NCBI GenBank assembly: GCA_023143455.1
Contig: JAGLHT010000011.1
Span: forward strand, 1-62,983
Direction: 5' to 3'
Length of the DNA: 62,983 nucleotides
From: Desulfobacterales bacterium
GTDB lineage: Bacteria > Desulfobacterota > Desulfobacteria > Desulfobacterales > Desulfobacteraceae
The notes beneath the pieces were generated by a model. The model saw nothing but the letters and a program-made list of their open reading frames with translations, ran no database searches and had not been told where the DNA came from. Shown piece by piece: positions 9,304 through 18,740 of the stretch. Numbering within the stretch: position 1 is the first letter of the stretch; each line of letters opens with the position of its first letter. A program made the position numbers and the translations under genes.

Positions 9304-10721
9304 TGTTGTGAGCTTATTTTAAGCCCTATTTTAAATTTTTCCTTCCCGTCATTGCCTTTTGTAATAGTAGATAAAAAACCTGCCTCTTCAAAGAGAGGCG
9401 AATCTTCAAGCAGTGGTATCAGTTCGGATGCAGAAGCGGCATGCCCGTCAAGCTGTAGTCCGTTATCGGAATATTTGAGGTTTTGAATCCATGCGCTCTC
9501 AGGAATTATGCGGCTGAGTTCTCTTAGTAAATCAATGAACGGAACCTTGCCGAGTAAAACTGTATTGAGATAATCGATTCGGTCTCCGATCTCCCTGGAT
9601 CTTGCCTTAATCCGGTCAATATTTTCAGCTTCTGAAACAAGGACTTTTATTTCGGCGTTAAGGCTGTTTAAAATAAACCTTTGCCGCATTAACCGGCTTC
9701 CTCCCCATATAAGACAGGTTAAAATGGCAAGGCCTGCCAGAACAATCATCAGATAGTAGGCGTTTTTATTGAGCTTTTTTCGCAAATGCTGTGGAAGAAG
9801 GTTTATCTTTGCCGGCACCTTTCTCAAGCCTTTAAGAGCAAGTCCGAACGCTGGCAACAAATCGCAGGATGGAATGCCTGTACCTGAAAGCTTGACAGGA
9901 TATGCATCAATATCATCTTCAGCCTTAAGTTGTTCAAGGAGCCCGTTTTCAGAGGAAGCGGCGCAATATACAAGCTTAAGAGTGTCTTCTTCCTTTCCAC
10001 GGGCAGCTATAAACGGCTTCAACTTTTCCATGATAAAACCGGGGATATCCTTACCATCCCCCTCAGCCCGGATTAACACTGAATAGGCAAGTAATTTTTC
10101 CTTGATGATACAAAGTTCCAGGCTGCCATTATCAGGATATATAAAAGCGTATTCTTTTTCTGAAGCAGTTTCAGGATCAGATGAAAAATAGTTTGCCATA
10201 GCGGTTGAACATATCTCTATGCCGGATATTCCGTTTCCAAGAAGTTCTGCAAGCTCCAGAAAAGGAGAAATTGTTTCCTTTTTTGCAGCAACCAGAAGTA
10301 CTCCCAGCCGGTTGCCTGTTTTATCTTCGGTAACGACCTGACAGTCAAAGTAAATATTATCCACGGATATAGGAATGTATTTTTCCATTTCATAGGTCAT
10401 CGTTGAACGTAGATTTTCCTTTACTGCAAGGGGAAACTCAATATTCCTGAAAATTGTCAGCTCTCTGGGTATGCCTAAGAAAATATTCGGTGAAGCTATT
10501 TTGTTTTGTTTAATAAAATCTTTGGTAAGGTCTCTGATGATTTTAAGTCTCTCTTTTAACGGGATTTCATTTTCCAGAGAATGAATTTTACACGCAGCAA
10601 GTTTTACCCCTTTAAATGAACCTTTCAGGCATACGATGGTGATACAGTCTTCTTTTATATAAATGCCGATACTGGTTTGAAAAAGCAAAATAAATCTCCT
10701 GACACGCCTTAAAATGTTCAA
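9300..10721 (-). CDS. gspL: Type II secretion protein GspL (PilM-PilN fusion type)
   Basis: 473 residues. The first 290 form an actin-like cytoplasmic PilM domain (SIGIYIKEDCITIVCLKG; NIFLGIPRELTIFRNIEFPL), which docks GspE. A membrane helix (about 318-338) and a PilN-like periplasmic domain with coiled coil (LRELSRIIPESAWIQNLKYSDNGLQLDGHA) follow. It overlaps gspK and gspM by 4 nt each, so translation is probably coupled. Confidence 0.88.
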   Translation of the reverse strand: MNILRRVRRFILLFQTSIGIYIKEDCITIVCLKGSFKGVKLAACKIHSLENEIPLKERLKIIRDLTKDFIKQNKIASPNIFLGIPRELTIFRNIEFPLAVKENLRSTMTYEMEKYIPISVDNIYFDCQVVTEDKTGNRLGVLLVAAKKETISPFLELAELLGNGISGIEICSTAMANYFSSDPETASEKEYAFIYPDNGSLELCIIKEKLLAYSVLIRAEGDGKDIPGFIMEKLKPFIAARGKEEDTLKLVYCAASSENGLLEQLKAEDDIDAYPVKLSGTGIPSCDLLPAFGLALKGLRKVPAKINLLPQHLRKKLNKNAYYLMIVLAGLAILTCLIWGGSRLMRQRFILNSLNAEIKVLVSEAENIDRIKARSREIGDRIDYLNTVLLGKVPFIDLLRELSRIIPESAWIQNLKYSDNGLQLDGHAASASELIPLLEDSPLFEEAGFLSTITKGNDGKEKFKIGLKISSQH

Positions 10722-11800
10722 ATGTTCAAAAGTTTTGGGCCATCCTTCGTTCTTTCTTTCTCCGGATACTGATCATTAAGTGCTGGATATTGCTTTACCC
10801 TGTCCAACCAATATACAATGCTATATCCTTCAACAAGCTTTTTATCTATTATAACCAGAGCCTGAATACTTTCTTTTATATTACTGTCCTTTATTTTTCC
10901 AATTGAATCTATAGTATAATAATAAGATTTTTTCAAGGTTAAATACTGAAGTATCTGCGTATATACATCGGCACCGACAATAGCAAGCAGGTCGGTCATT
11001 GACTTGAAATCTTCTTCTTTCCTGTATTCTATAATTGCATCAACGAGATCATCGGACATTTGTGGAAGTGATCTTAACATTTTCGCTGATGCGGCATTAA
11101 TATTTATTTGGTTATAATTAAAACGCTTTCTCCCACGCCCTCTTCTTATTTTACTTCTATAGCCCTGAAAAACCGTGACCATGTCCTGAAGCCCGCCATA
11201 AAACATTTCTTGCGTAACCCCTCTGACCAGCAGCAGTTCTTCCGGCGAGTCAAAATCTCCATCCTTGCATTCATAAGGTTCGGGCAAGGCGCGATAATAA
11301 TCATCTTCTGCGCCGTTTAAGCCATGAAAAGTGTCTTTATCACGCCAGTCAATAATAGAATCGATGATTACATCTTTCTCATGGGCATCTATTTCAAAAG
11401 CATTCAACAGTATCCTTATGAGAGGTTTGTTGGCCCTGTTGATATTAACCTTTCCGCTTTCGTTTCCGATTTTTACCTTGTAACTGCCCTGTGCAAAGGA
11501 AACCTCAGGAATATCCGTGTTATATTTCCACCTGGGAACGAGCTCCTGCACTTTTGTTTCATTAAATAAAGATTCTCCCTTTAAAGGCAAAACATCATTC
11601 TTTATCAATTCGAAGATTGCCCTATTCAGTCCTGCTTCAGCAATATAGTATGCCTGCGTCTTTTCTTTAAAGTTAAGGGTGCAATTTGCCTCTGTTCTCA
11701 TAACATAGCAAAATTCACCTGCTATAACCGTAAGGAGCGTAAGAACCCACAACACAAGAAACAAGGCAATGCCAGTCTCATTTTTAATGTTGTTAATCAT
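10718..11800 (-). CDS. gspK: Type II secretion minor pseudopilin GspK
   Basis: 360 residues. It has a class III prepilin N-terminus with Gly10/Ile-Ala and a hydrophobic helix (ETGIALFLVLWVLTLLTVIAGEF), then YIAEAGLNRAIFEL, the typical GspK DWRDxD motif (IIDWRDKDTFHGLNGAEDDYY) and SAM-like helical repeats (NQININAASAKMLRSLPQMSDDLVDAIIEYR). GspK caps the pseudopilus tip with I and J. It lacks the usual Glu5, as GspK does. Confidence 0.93.
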   Translation of the reverse strand: MINNIKNETGIALFLVLWVLTLLTVIAGEFCYVMRTEANCTLNFKEKTQAYYIAEAGLNRAIFELIKNDVLPLKGESLFNETKVQELVPRWKYNTDIPEVSFAQGSYKVKIGNESGKVNINRANKPLIRILLNAFEIDAHEKDVIIDSIIDWRDKDTFHGLNGAEDDYYRALPEPYECKDGDFDSPEELLLVRGVTQEMFYGGLQDMVTVFQGYRSKIRRGRGRKRFNYNQININAASAKMLRSLPQMSDDLVDAIIEYRKEEDFKSMTDLLAIVGADVYTQILQYLTLKKSYYYTIDSIGKIKDSNIKESIQALVIIDKKLVEGYSIVYWLDRVKQYPALNDQYPEKERTKDGPKLLNI

Positions 11801-12429
11801 ACAGGCGCTCCCTGCTCAATCCGTGCAATAATATAAACAGGCGTTGCTCCCTTATCCTTTTTAATGATAATCCTGACAGCCATTGGAAATTTAACACCCT
11901 GATTCCATAACTGGAACCAGTTTGATGCTTCTCCACCGGATATATCATTAAGATACTCAAACGAGATTTCGTGTACACCGGAAATTATTTCATAGAAATC
12001 TTCATCATCCGGATTAATACGAGTGTCCCTATCAGGAAGAACGATTTTTTTCTCATAAAACAAAAGCCTGTCGGTTTCTGTTTCATATTCGTTTTTTATA
12101 ATATATCTGGTAAAAACCATGCCGGACTCATTTCCGGGAATCATGGAGACAAGAGATACAAACTCCATTGTTTTGTCGTCACCTTTTAAATAAAATGGTT
12201 GTTTGCCTCCGTCCATTATCTTTCGAGAACATATAGAGGCCAGTTGTTGTTTTACAAGATCCAGACCGATGCGGAGTCGCTGGTGAATGTGTACATTCTG
12301 CTCTCCTTTTTCCCATGCCCGGACTCCAACCCTGAACGCACCAAATATGATAACCACAATTATCGAAATTATGGTCATTGATATTAGAAGTTCTAAAAGA
12401 GTAAAACCGTTGTCTTTATCATGATTCAT
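11797..12429 (-). CDS. gspJ: Type II secretion minor pseudopilin GspJ
   Basis: 210 residues. The prepilin cleavage motif is NGFTLLELLISM with Glu at +5, followed by a hydrophobic helix and VGVRAWEKGEQ. The C-terminal domain carries the conserved FEYLNDISGG..WFQLWNQG..FPMAVRIIIKK layout of GspJ. It overlaps gspK by 4 nt. Confidence 0.9.
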   Translation of the reverse strand: MNHDKDNGFTLLELLISMTIISIIVVIIFGAFRVGVRAWEKGEQNVHIHQRLRIGLDLVKQQLASICSRKIMDGGKQPFYLKGDDKTMEFVSLVSMIPGNESGMVFTRYIIKNEYETETDRLLFYEKKIVLPDRDTRINPDDEDFYEIISGVHEISFEYLNDISGGEASNWFQLWNQGVKFPMAVRIIIKKDKGATPVYIIARIEQGAPV

Positions 12430-12453
12430 TGTTTTTGCGACTTTATTTTTACT

Positions 12454-12879
12454 TCAGTACTGTTCAGTAACAGAAATTTTCAGTGAATTTATTTCAAAAT
12501 GTTTTTTCCGACTCCCTTCAAACCAGGTAACTTCAACTTTTACGTTAAAAGAATTAAGGGACATTTTCGCCGCTTCCGCTTCTGTATTTTCGACACGAAC
12601 AATCTCAGTTTTCCATTTGAAACCGTCTTCAAATTCACCTTCCTGTTCATCAGAGCCCGATTTTTCAAAAAGAAGAATTTCTTCCATTTTTTCTCTCGCA
12701 TGTAGTATCGCACGAGTATAATCATCTGTTAATCTGCCTGTCCGTAAACCGCCGGAAAAGAGCTGCAAAAGTACCACAAATGATACTGCCAGTATCATCA
12801 TGGCAGTCAGGACTTCAATAAGTGTAAATCCGTTGCTTCTGTGATGTCGTTTTTTTCCCATCCTGATCTTCCTGCCCAT
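12454..12879 (-). CDS. gspI: Type II secretion minor pseudopilin GspI
   Basis: I chose the ATG at 12879: it has a GGAG ribosome site 5 nt upstream and leaves 11 nt after gspH, while the frame's earlier Met lies inside gspH. 141 residues with the prepilin motif NGFTLIEVLTAMMILAVSF, then AREKMEEILL and a short beta domain, as in GspI. It forms the tip complex with J and K. Confidence 0.9.
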   Translation of the reverse strand: MGRKIRMGKKRHHRSNGFTLIEVLTAMMILAVSFVVLLQLFSGGLRTGRLTDDYTRAILHAREKMEEILLFEKSGSDEQEGEFEDGFKWKTEIVRVENTEAEAAKMSLNSFNVKVEVTWFEGSRKKHFEINSLKISVTEQY

Positions 12880-12890
12880 GACTCCTGCTT

Positions 12891-13430
12891 TTATGAAACT
12901 ATAAGCTTCACCCCGCCTGTGATAAAATCTACACTGATTTTGCACTTCTTTTCCCGGTCATCAACAAGTATCACAGCCCCGCCGGTATTCCCGCCCCCTG
13001 GGAAAAAAACGATCTTGAAAATGCCCGAATCGAATTCATCTTCTTGTAATATACATTTTTCAAACCGGATTCCGTCAGGCAGATAGTAAGTTTTTGCTTT
13101 TTCCGTCTTTGCCGTATCTTTGTCTGAAAGCTTCGGGTCGATTTCATCCGGCAATCCACCAACAGTTAAAACAAAAAGCATACTTTTTTCAAAATCAAAG
13201 TATGCAGTACAGGTTACCTTTTCAGATATTGCCCGGCTTTGTGCATACCTTAAAGCCGCCGAAATCTTTTTGGCAGCGGTTTTTAAATTCATACCGGACA
13301 AAAAACCTGCCAGATTGGGCGCAACCAGTACCGCCATCAGACTGATGATAATAAGAACAACCAGAAGTTCCAGGAGTGTGAAACCCCGGTTTGTCAATCT
13401 CAGACCCGGGTATGGTCGGATCAGAATCAT
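12891..13430 (-). CDS. gspH: Type II secretion minor pseudopilin GspH
   Basis: 179 residues. The prepilin motif is RGFTLLELLVVLIIISLMAVLVAPNL, then LKTAAKKISAALRYAQSRAIS (GspH/FimT pattern), then a beta-rich domain with FFPGGGNTGGAVILVDD. It overlaps gspG by 4 nt. Confidence 0.9.
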   Translation of the reverse strand: MILIRPYPGLRLTNRGFTLLELLVVLIIISLMAVLVAPNLAGFLSGMNLKTAAKKISAALRYAQSRAISEKVTCTAYFDFEKSMLFVLTVGGLPDEIDPKLSDKDTAKTEKAKTYYLPDGIRFEKCILQEDEFDSGIFKIVFFPGGGNTGGAVILVDDREKKCKISVDFITGGVKLIVS

Positions 13431-13861
13431 TTCCCTATATCTTTCCAGCTTGCAATATCCATATCTTCCCCTTCGCCGCCCTGATTTCCGTCCGCGCCCA
13501 TGGAAATTATATCGAAATCCCCTTGCTCGCCGGGAGATATGTAAACATATTCGTTCCCCCAGGGATCAGCGGGTATGTCCTTTGGAAGATAGGGCCCGTC
13601 CCACTTTTCCATGTCATCCGGCTTTACCCTGAGCGCTTTAAGCCCGTGATCAGTTGTCGGGTACTTGCCGATATCAAGTCTGTAAGTATCCAGAGACGTC
13701 TCAAAAAGGGATATCTGGGCTTTGGCTGCCTTTTGCTTTGCTTTTCCCACTTTGCCGAACATTCGCGGACCAACCAGGGCAGCAAGCAAACCCAGAATGA
13801 CCATAACTATCAATAGTTCAATCAATGTGAACCCGTGTTCTTTTCTTCTTTTATTTTTCAT
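13427..13861 (-). CDS. gspG: Type II secretion major pseudopilin GspG
   Basis: The start at 13861 is chosen because GAGGGA lies about 9 nt upstream; the in-frame ATG at 13876 overlaps that ribosome site. 144 residues with HGFTLIELLIVMVILGLLAALVGPRMFGKVGKAKQKAAK, YPTTDHGLKAL, DPWGNEY and the Ca-binding D-rich end (GADGNQGGEGEDMDIASW). This is the main fibre subunit, processed by a prepilin peptidase (GspO) that is not in the window. Confidence 0.95.
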   Translation of the reverse strand: MKNKRRKEHGFTLIELLIVMVILGLLAALVGPRMFGKVGKAKQKAAKAQISLFETSLDTYRLDIGKYPTTDHGLKALRVKPDDMEKWDGPYLPKDIPADPWGNEYVYISPGEQGDFDIISMGADGNQGGEGEDMDIASWKDIGK

Positions 13862-13905
13862 AAATAACTCCCTCATCAGATCAAGCCAGTTAAAATGGAT
13901 ATGAC

Positions 13906-15135
13906 TTAAAACGGCATTTCATTAATACTGAATATGGCCATAAGCATGGAAATAACAATAAAGCCCACAACAAGTCCCATGACAAGAATCATGGCAGGCT
14001 CTAATAAGCTGATAAATTTTTTAACCATGTTTCTTACAATTTTTTCGTAATTATCTGCAACCTTAAGCAGCATTTCGTCAAGTTTGCCTGTCTCTTCTCC
14101 AACAGTAATCATCTCTATTGCAAGGGAAGGAAATACTCCGCTGTCGCTCACAGGCTTTGAGAGGCTTTCTCCTTTTTTTACTCTTTCGTAAATATCTTCA
14201 ATTGATTTTGCAATTACCCGATTGCCTATAATGTCTTTAACCAGCAAAAGAGCCTGCAATATTGGAACACCGCTTTTCATCAATGTACCCAGAGTTCTTG
14301 CAAACTTTGCCGTTTCTATTTTTTTGACAAGTTCCCCACTGACAGGAAACTGTATTTTATACTTATCTATCTTTATACGTCCGGCCCGTGTTCCTGCATA
14401 TCGGCGAAGAAATAAATAACCCGCCGCTGATACACCTATAATGGCCCACCAGTATACTCTTAAAATTTCGCTAAACCCGAGCAGAAACCTGGTGGAAAGC
14501 GGGATGGTCTGGCCCATATCTGAAAAAATAACGGAAAATTTAGGTATCACAAAGGTCAAAAGGATAATGATTGAAATCCCGCCTACAAAAGCGAGAAAAG
14601 CAGGGTAAACCATGGCGGCCTTTATATAATCCCTAAGCTCCTGGGCGCTTTCAAGGAAAACGCCCAGCCTGTTTAAAACATTATCCAAAATGCCGCCTGC
14701 CTCACCGGCTTTAATCATATTTACATAAAAACTTGAAAAGACTACAGGGTACTTTGCAAGCGCATCCGAAAGGTAACTGCCGCCCTGAATGCTCTTTAAG
14801 ATATCTTTTATAATCTCTTTGAATCCGTCCGTTTCAGTTACGCCGGCAAGTATCGAAAGTGCTTTATCTACAGGAAGACCGGCTTCAAGCAAAGCGACCA
14901 GGTCCTGGGTAAAGGTCAATACATCTTTAGTAAAAGAATTTTTGAAAATAGCCCCGACCCTTTTTGACAGGTCAAAGTCAAGGCTTATGCGTTCTTTCCC
15001 CGGCGGGCCGATCCTGATCGGAATATAGTCCATGCTGTGAAGCCTTGCTGCCACCCCCTTTTCATCCGGCACATTCAGGGAGCCTTTAATGATTTTACCT
15101 GAAGTGTCGGTTGCTTTGTATGAATATAACGGCAT
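13906..15135 (-). CDS. gspF: Type II secretion inner-membrane platform protein GspF
   Basis: 409 residues, the usual family length. Two homologous GspF cytoplasmic domains (FTQDLVALLEAGLPVDKALSIL; FARTLGTLMKSGVPILQALLLV) alternate with three membrane helices. MPLYSYKATDTSGKIIKG is the canonical N-terminus. It lies 1 nt after gspE. Confidence 0.95.
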   Translation of the reverse strand: MPLYSYKATDTSGKIIKGSLNVPDEKGVAARLHSMDYIPIRIGPPGKERISLDFDLSKRVGAIFKNSFTKDVLTFTQDLVALLEAGLPVDKALSILAGVTETDGFKEIIKDILKSIQGGSYLSDALAKYPVVFSSFYVNMIKAGEAGGILDNVLNRLGVFLESAQELRDYIKAAMVYPAFLAFVGGISIIILLTFVIPKFSVIFSDMGQTIPLSTRFLLGFSEILRVYWWAIIGVSAAGYLFLRRYAGTRAGRIKIDKYKIQFPVSGELVKKIETAKFARTLGTLMKSGVPILQALLLVKDIIGNRVIAKSIEDIYERVKKGESLSKPVSDSGVFPSLAIEMITVGEETGKLDEMLLKVADNYEKIVRNMVKKFISLLEPAMILVMGLVVGFIVISMLMAIFSINEMPF

Positions 15136-15136
15136 T

Positions 15137-16711
15137 TTAAATTTCCAATGTAACCCTGAGCACTTCTGAAATGGTTGTAACCCCCTGTATTACCTTTCGC
15201 CATCCATCCTGCCTTAAAGTTGTCATTCCCCTTTCTATTGCCATTTCTTTGATTCTCTCCGTACTCGACCGGCTGTTAATTTCATTTCTGATATTGCCAT
15301 CCACAGAAAGATATTCAAAAATGGCTGTTCTTCCCTTAAACCCGGTATGCCTGCATTCTTCGCACTTTTTTCCGATGTAAAACTTTATTTTTGAAATTTC
15401 TTTTGGGCTAAGTTTCATTGATTTCAAAAGTTTTTCATCAGGTTCAATCCGTTCTTTACAGGCAGGGCAGATTATCCTGACCAGCCTTTGAGCAAGGACA
15501 CCTAAAAGGGTGGAGCTTAAAAGAAAATGCTCAACGCCCATATCCAGGAGCCGTGTTATGGCGCCTGCTGCATCGTTTGTGTGCAGAGTACTGAACAAAA
15601 GATGACCGGTAAGGGCCGATTGAATGGCGATTTCAGCCGTCTCCCTGTCTCTAATTTCTCCTATCAGGATAATGTCAGGGTCCTGGCGGACAATGGAACG
15701 CAGGCCTCCTGAAAAAGTCATGCCGATTTTCGGATTTACCTGTATCTGGTTGATACCTCTCAACTGGTATTCTACAGGATCTTCAAGTGTAATAATTTTA
15801 TTTTCAGGGGAATTTATCTTTGCAAGGGTAGTATAGAGCGTTGATGTTTTCCCGCTCCCTGTTGGGCCTGTAACAAGTATCATGCCATAGGGCTGGGATA
15901 TCAAATTAATGTATCTGGGAAGGATGTCATCAGGGAAACCTAATTTCTGCAAATCAAGAACCAGTGTATCCCTGTCGAGTATTCTCATTACCAGGCTTTC
16001 TCCCAAAAGAGTAGGAATTGTAGAAACCCTGAAATCTATCGCCTTGTCTGCAATCTTAAGCTTGATCCTTCCGTCCTGAGGCAATCGCCTTTCTGCAATG
16101 TCAAGCTTAGCCATTATCTTGACCCTGGAAATAACTGCTGCCTGAAGGCTCCATGGAGGTGATTCGGCATTATGCAAAACACCGTCTATCCGATATCTTA
16201 CTTTAAATTCGTTTTCAAAAGGCTCTAAATGTATATCACTTGCTTTAAGTTCTGTTGCATTTAGAATAATCTTGTTTACCAGCCGAATAATCGGAGCTTC
16301 TGAAGCAAGGTCCCTCAGGTGGTCAACATCATTTTCTTTTCCAGGTGAAATGTCATAAATGTCTTTGCCTGCCTCCTCTATAATCATCTCCATGGACTGG
16401 CTTCCTGCGCCGTATAATCTTTCAATGGCTTCGAGAATATCCTCTTCCCTACCTTTGTACACATTAATTTCATACCCATAGGCAATATTTAAGGCATCAA
16501 AAACAGGAGAGTCCTTAGGATCGGCCATGGCAATATGCAGAATATCATCTTTTACTTTCAAAGGTATAAACTTCGACTGCCTCATGAATTTCATGGAAAG
16601 GTTATCGATGATTACCGGTTCCTTTGGGTAGTCCTGGTAAGACAATAAACTGGTTTTGTCTGTTTTTTTCATGCTGTTTTGTTTTAAAAAAGTTGTTTTT
16701 TTATCGTCCAT
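15137..16711 (-). CDS. gspE: Type II secretion ATPase GspE
   Basis: 524-residue cytoplasmic motor. N1 domain at about 30-110; CTE ATPase with Walker A GPTGSGKT at 282-289, Asp box ITLEDPVEY, Walker B DIILIGEIRD at about 346-355 and His box TLHTNDA. The tetracysteine zinc module CPAC (415-418) plus CEEC (450-453) is intact. First gene of the operon; the 373 nt upstream must hold its promoter. No clear ribosome site precedes the ATG. Confidence 0.96.
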   Translation of the reverse strand: MDDKKTTFLKQNSMKKTDKTSLLSYQDYPKEPVIIDNLSMKFMRQSKFIPLKVKDDILHIAMADPKDSPVFDALNIAYGYEINVYKGREEDILEAIERLYGAGSQSMEMIIEEAGKDIYDISPGKENDVDHLRDLASEAPIIRLVNKIILNATELKASDIHLEPFENEFKVRYRIDGVLHNAESPPWSLQAAVISRVKIMAKLDIAERRLPQDGRIKLKIADKAIDFRVSTIPTLLGESLVMRILDRDTLVLDLQKLGFPDDILPRYINLISQPYGMILVTGPTGSGKTSTLYTTLAKINSPENKIITLEDPVEYQLRGINQIQVNPKIGMTFSGGLRSIVRQDPDIILIGEIRDRETAEIAIQSALTGHLLFSTLHTNDAAGAITRLLDMGVEHFLLSSTLLGVLAQRLVRIICPACKERIEPDEKLLKSMKLSPKEISKIKFYIGKKCEECRHTGFKGRTAIFEYLSVDGNIRNEINSRSSTERIKEMAIERGMTTLRQDGWRKVIQGVTTISEVLRVTLEI

Positions 16712-17040
16712 AAGGTTTGTTGCGCAAATATTATACCAAGCAGTTTGGCCTTTTTAAAAAAAGTTTTCCATCATTTTATTATTCCAGTCGCAATGATTGT
16801 GTCTATAACCCGATTTTGTTTAATAATCAACATATTATATGACTGAAGTTTCACCAAAAATCTCCAAAACACAGCTCCGCTCTGTCGGTTATGTGCAGGG
16901 GCAATTATAACAGCTTGAAATTAAAGAGAATATTATCCATTCTGAGTAAATTTTATTTTCTATAATCTTTTCTCAAAAGAAGATTCTCTTGTATCTTTGA
17001 CAACTATAGAACGGGGGATGTTTTTTGTCAAGAAGCCCTG
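16712..17040. other. Intergenic region upstream of gspE
   Basis: No ORF or RNA gene recognised. AT-rich sequence that must contain the minus-strand gsp promoter. I could not single out one convincing -35/-10 pair. Confidence 0.4.
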
Positions 17041-17068
17041 ACCCAGCCTCTAAATTTTGGGGCTGGGT
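17041..17068 (-). terminator. Hairpin at the end of the metF operon
   Basis: ACCCAGCC and GGCTGGGT form a GC-rich stem around a 12-nt loop, 17 nt beyond the metF stop. No strong T-run follows on the minus strand, so termination is probable but not certain. Confidence 0.5.
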
Positions 17069-17084
17069 TAACAGATAGTTTATT

Positions 17085-18014
17085 TTATACTTGAGGTCTT
17101 GGAAGGACTCCTGCTCTTTTGGCTATTTCCGGGACCATATGTTCCCATTCGATTGCCATCATGTGAACTCCTGCCACACCTTCCATTCCTTTAAATTCTT
17201 CTACCTGTTCCAAAGCAAATTTGATTCCTTCTTCTGATTGATCTTTTTTATCAACGCTTTTAAGACGTTTGATTAGATCATCTGGAATATCCATACCCGG
17301 TACAAATTTTGACATGAAATTTGCCATGCCAGCGTTTTTCATGGGTGTAACACCTGCCAGGATATAGCATTTTTCATGGAGACCCATGTCTACTACTTTT
17401 TTCATGAAATCTCTGAATTTTTCCATGTTAAATATACACTGAGTCTGAATAAAGTCTGCTCCTGCTTCTATTTTGTTGGCAAGTCTGTGGACTCTAAATT
17501 CATAAGGATCGGCAAAGGGATTACATGCTGCTCCGATAAACATTTTTGGAGCTACATCAATATCATCGCCATTCATGAACTTGCCTTCTCTCATAGTTTT
17601 TACAAGTCTTATGAGCTGCATGGAGTCAATATCATGAACATTTTTGGCTTCAGGATGATTTCCAAAAGTCTGGTGATCTCCTGAAAGACAGAGCATATTT
17701 CTAATACCAAGAGCATAGGCACCTAATATATCTGACATTATAGCAAGTCTGTTGCGGTCACGACAAACCATTTGAAAATTTGGCTCCATTCCCTCCTGGA
17801 CCATAAGAGCTGAAGCTGCCATACTTGACATCCTTACCACAGCAGTCTGGTTATCTGTAATATTTACTGCATCCACATTGCCTTTAAGGAATTTAAATTT
17901 TTCAACAAGATGTTCTACATTAGCGCCTTTTGGTGGCCCACATTCTCCTGTAAAAGCAAAATGACCTGCATTTAGAACCTTTTCAAGATTACTCCCTGAT
18001 TTAAGTTCACTCAT
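17085..18014 (-). CDS. metF: Methylenetetrahydrofolate reductase MetF (Wood-Ljungdahl type)
   Basis: 309 residues from the ATG at 18014, chosen for GGGGAGAG upstream. A TIM-barrel flavoenzyme reducing 5,10-methylene-THF to methyl-THF. Visible are TGECGPPKGANVEH, VNITDNQTAVVRMSS, FQMVCRDRNRLA, LCLSGDHQ, GAACNPFADP and ADFIQTQCIFNMEKF. The neighbours MetV, MvhD, HdrA and Hdr-BC place it in a MetFV-HdrABC-MvhD complex, where reduction is linked to other electron carriers. Starts 16 nt after metV. Confidence 0.92.
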   Translation of the reverse strand: MSELKSGSNLEKVLNAGHFAFTGECGPPKGANVEHLVEKFKFLKGNVDAVNITDNQTAVVRMSSMAASALMVQEGMEPNFQMVCRDRNRLAIMSDILGAYALGIRNMLCLSGDHQTFGNHPEAKNVHDIDSMQLIRLVKTMREGKFMNGDDIDVAPKMFIGAACNPFADPYEFRVHRLANKIEAGADFIQTQCIFNMEKFRDFMKKVVDMGLHEKCYILAGVTPMKNAGMANFMSKFVPGMDIPDDLIKRLKSVDKKDQSEEGIKFALEQVEEFKGMEGVAGVHMMAIEWEHMVPEIAKRAGVLPRPQV

Positions 18015-18030
18015 TTTGTCTCTCCCCTTT

Positions 18031-18708
18031 TTATATGTTACCCTGAACAAGTTCTTCTCTTATACTTCTCCTCGGACCGCCGTCTCTGGCACTTCTCCAG
18101 TCTCTTGCCTCGGTTACGCCAAGGAGATCTTCAAGCCTGCCCTGTTCCATTTTTTTTCTAACGATGGAATCCCAGACACACTCTGTATCTTTTGATATTT
18201 CACAGGCACTGTTGGATGATCCGCCGCATGGTCCATGAAGCAGACTTTTTGCACATCTTGCTACAGGACACAATCCATCATATTTATGTATAATACATGT
18301 TCCGCAGCCTGCGCATCTTTCTTCCCAGACTCCATGCTCTGTTGCCCCACCAAAAAATGTTGTATCCAACGCTGGGAAAAACTTTTGGTCCTTGTACATT
18401 TCTGAAAGAAACTGAGGACCTACACCGCATGCCATTGAAACAACAGCATCATAATCGTTTACAGTCTCTTTGATCTGTTCTATGTACTCGTTATCACATT
18501 GTCTTTCCAGGGTATGCATATCAATTTCAATCTCTATGCCTGCTTTTTTTCTGGCTATTTTCAAAGATGATGACAAAATTTCTACTTCTTTGACACCTCC
18601 AACATTACAGACTGTAACACACCCTTTACATCCGACAATAAGAATCTTTTTACAATCCTCAACCATCTCCAGTATCTCTTCAAGAGACTTGCGATCCGCA
18701 ACTATCAT
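18031..18708 (-). CDS. metV: MetV, zinc/iron-sulfur partner of MetF
   Basis: 225 residues of the methylene-THF reductase C-terminal (MetV) family. The first half has CKGCVTVCNVGG and a Rossmann-like fold; the second half carries the Cys-rich motif (ERCAGCGTCIIHKYDGLCPVARCAKSLLHGPCGG). In Moorella, MetV binds MetF and the HdrC/MvhD unit and carries Fe-S clusters. It sits between mvhD and metF. Confidence 0.9.
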   Translation of the reverse strand: MIVADRKSLEEILEMVEDCKKILIVGCKGCVTVCNVGGVKEVEILSSSLKIARKKAGIEIEIDMHTLERQCDNEYIEQIKETVNDYDAVVSMACGVGPQFLSEMYKDQKFFPALDTTFFGGATEHGVWEERCAGCGTCIIHKYDGLCPVARCAKSLLHGPCGGSSNSACEISKDTECVWDSIVRKKMEQGRLEDLLGVTEARDWRSARDGGPRRSIREELVQGNI

Positions 18709-18740
18709 TGTTCACCTCTTTATAGTTATTCGATTCATTT

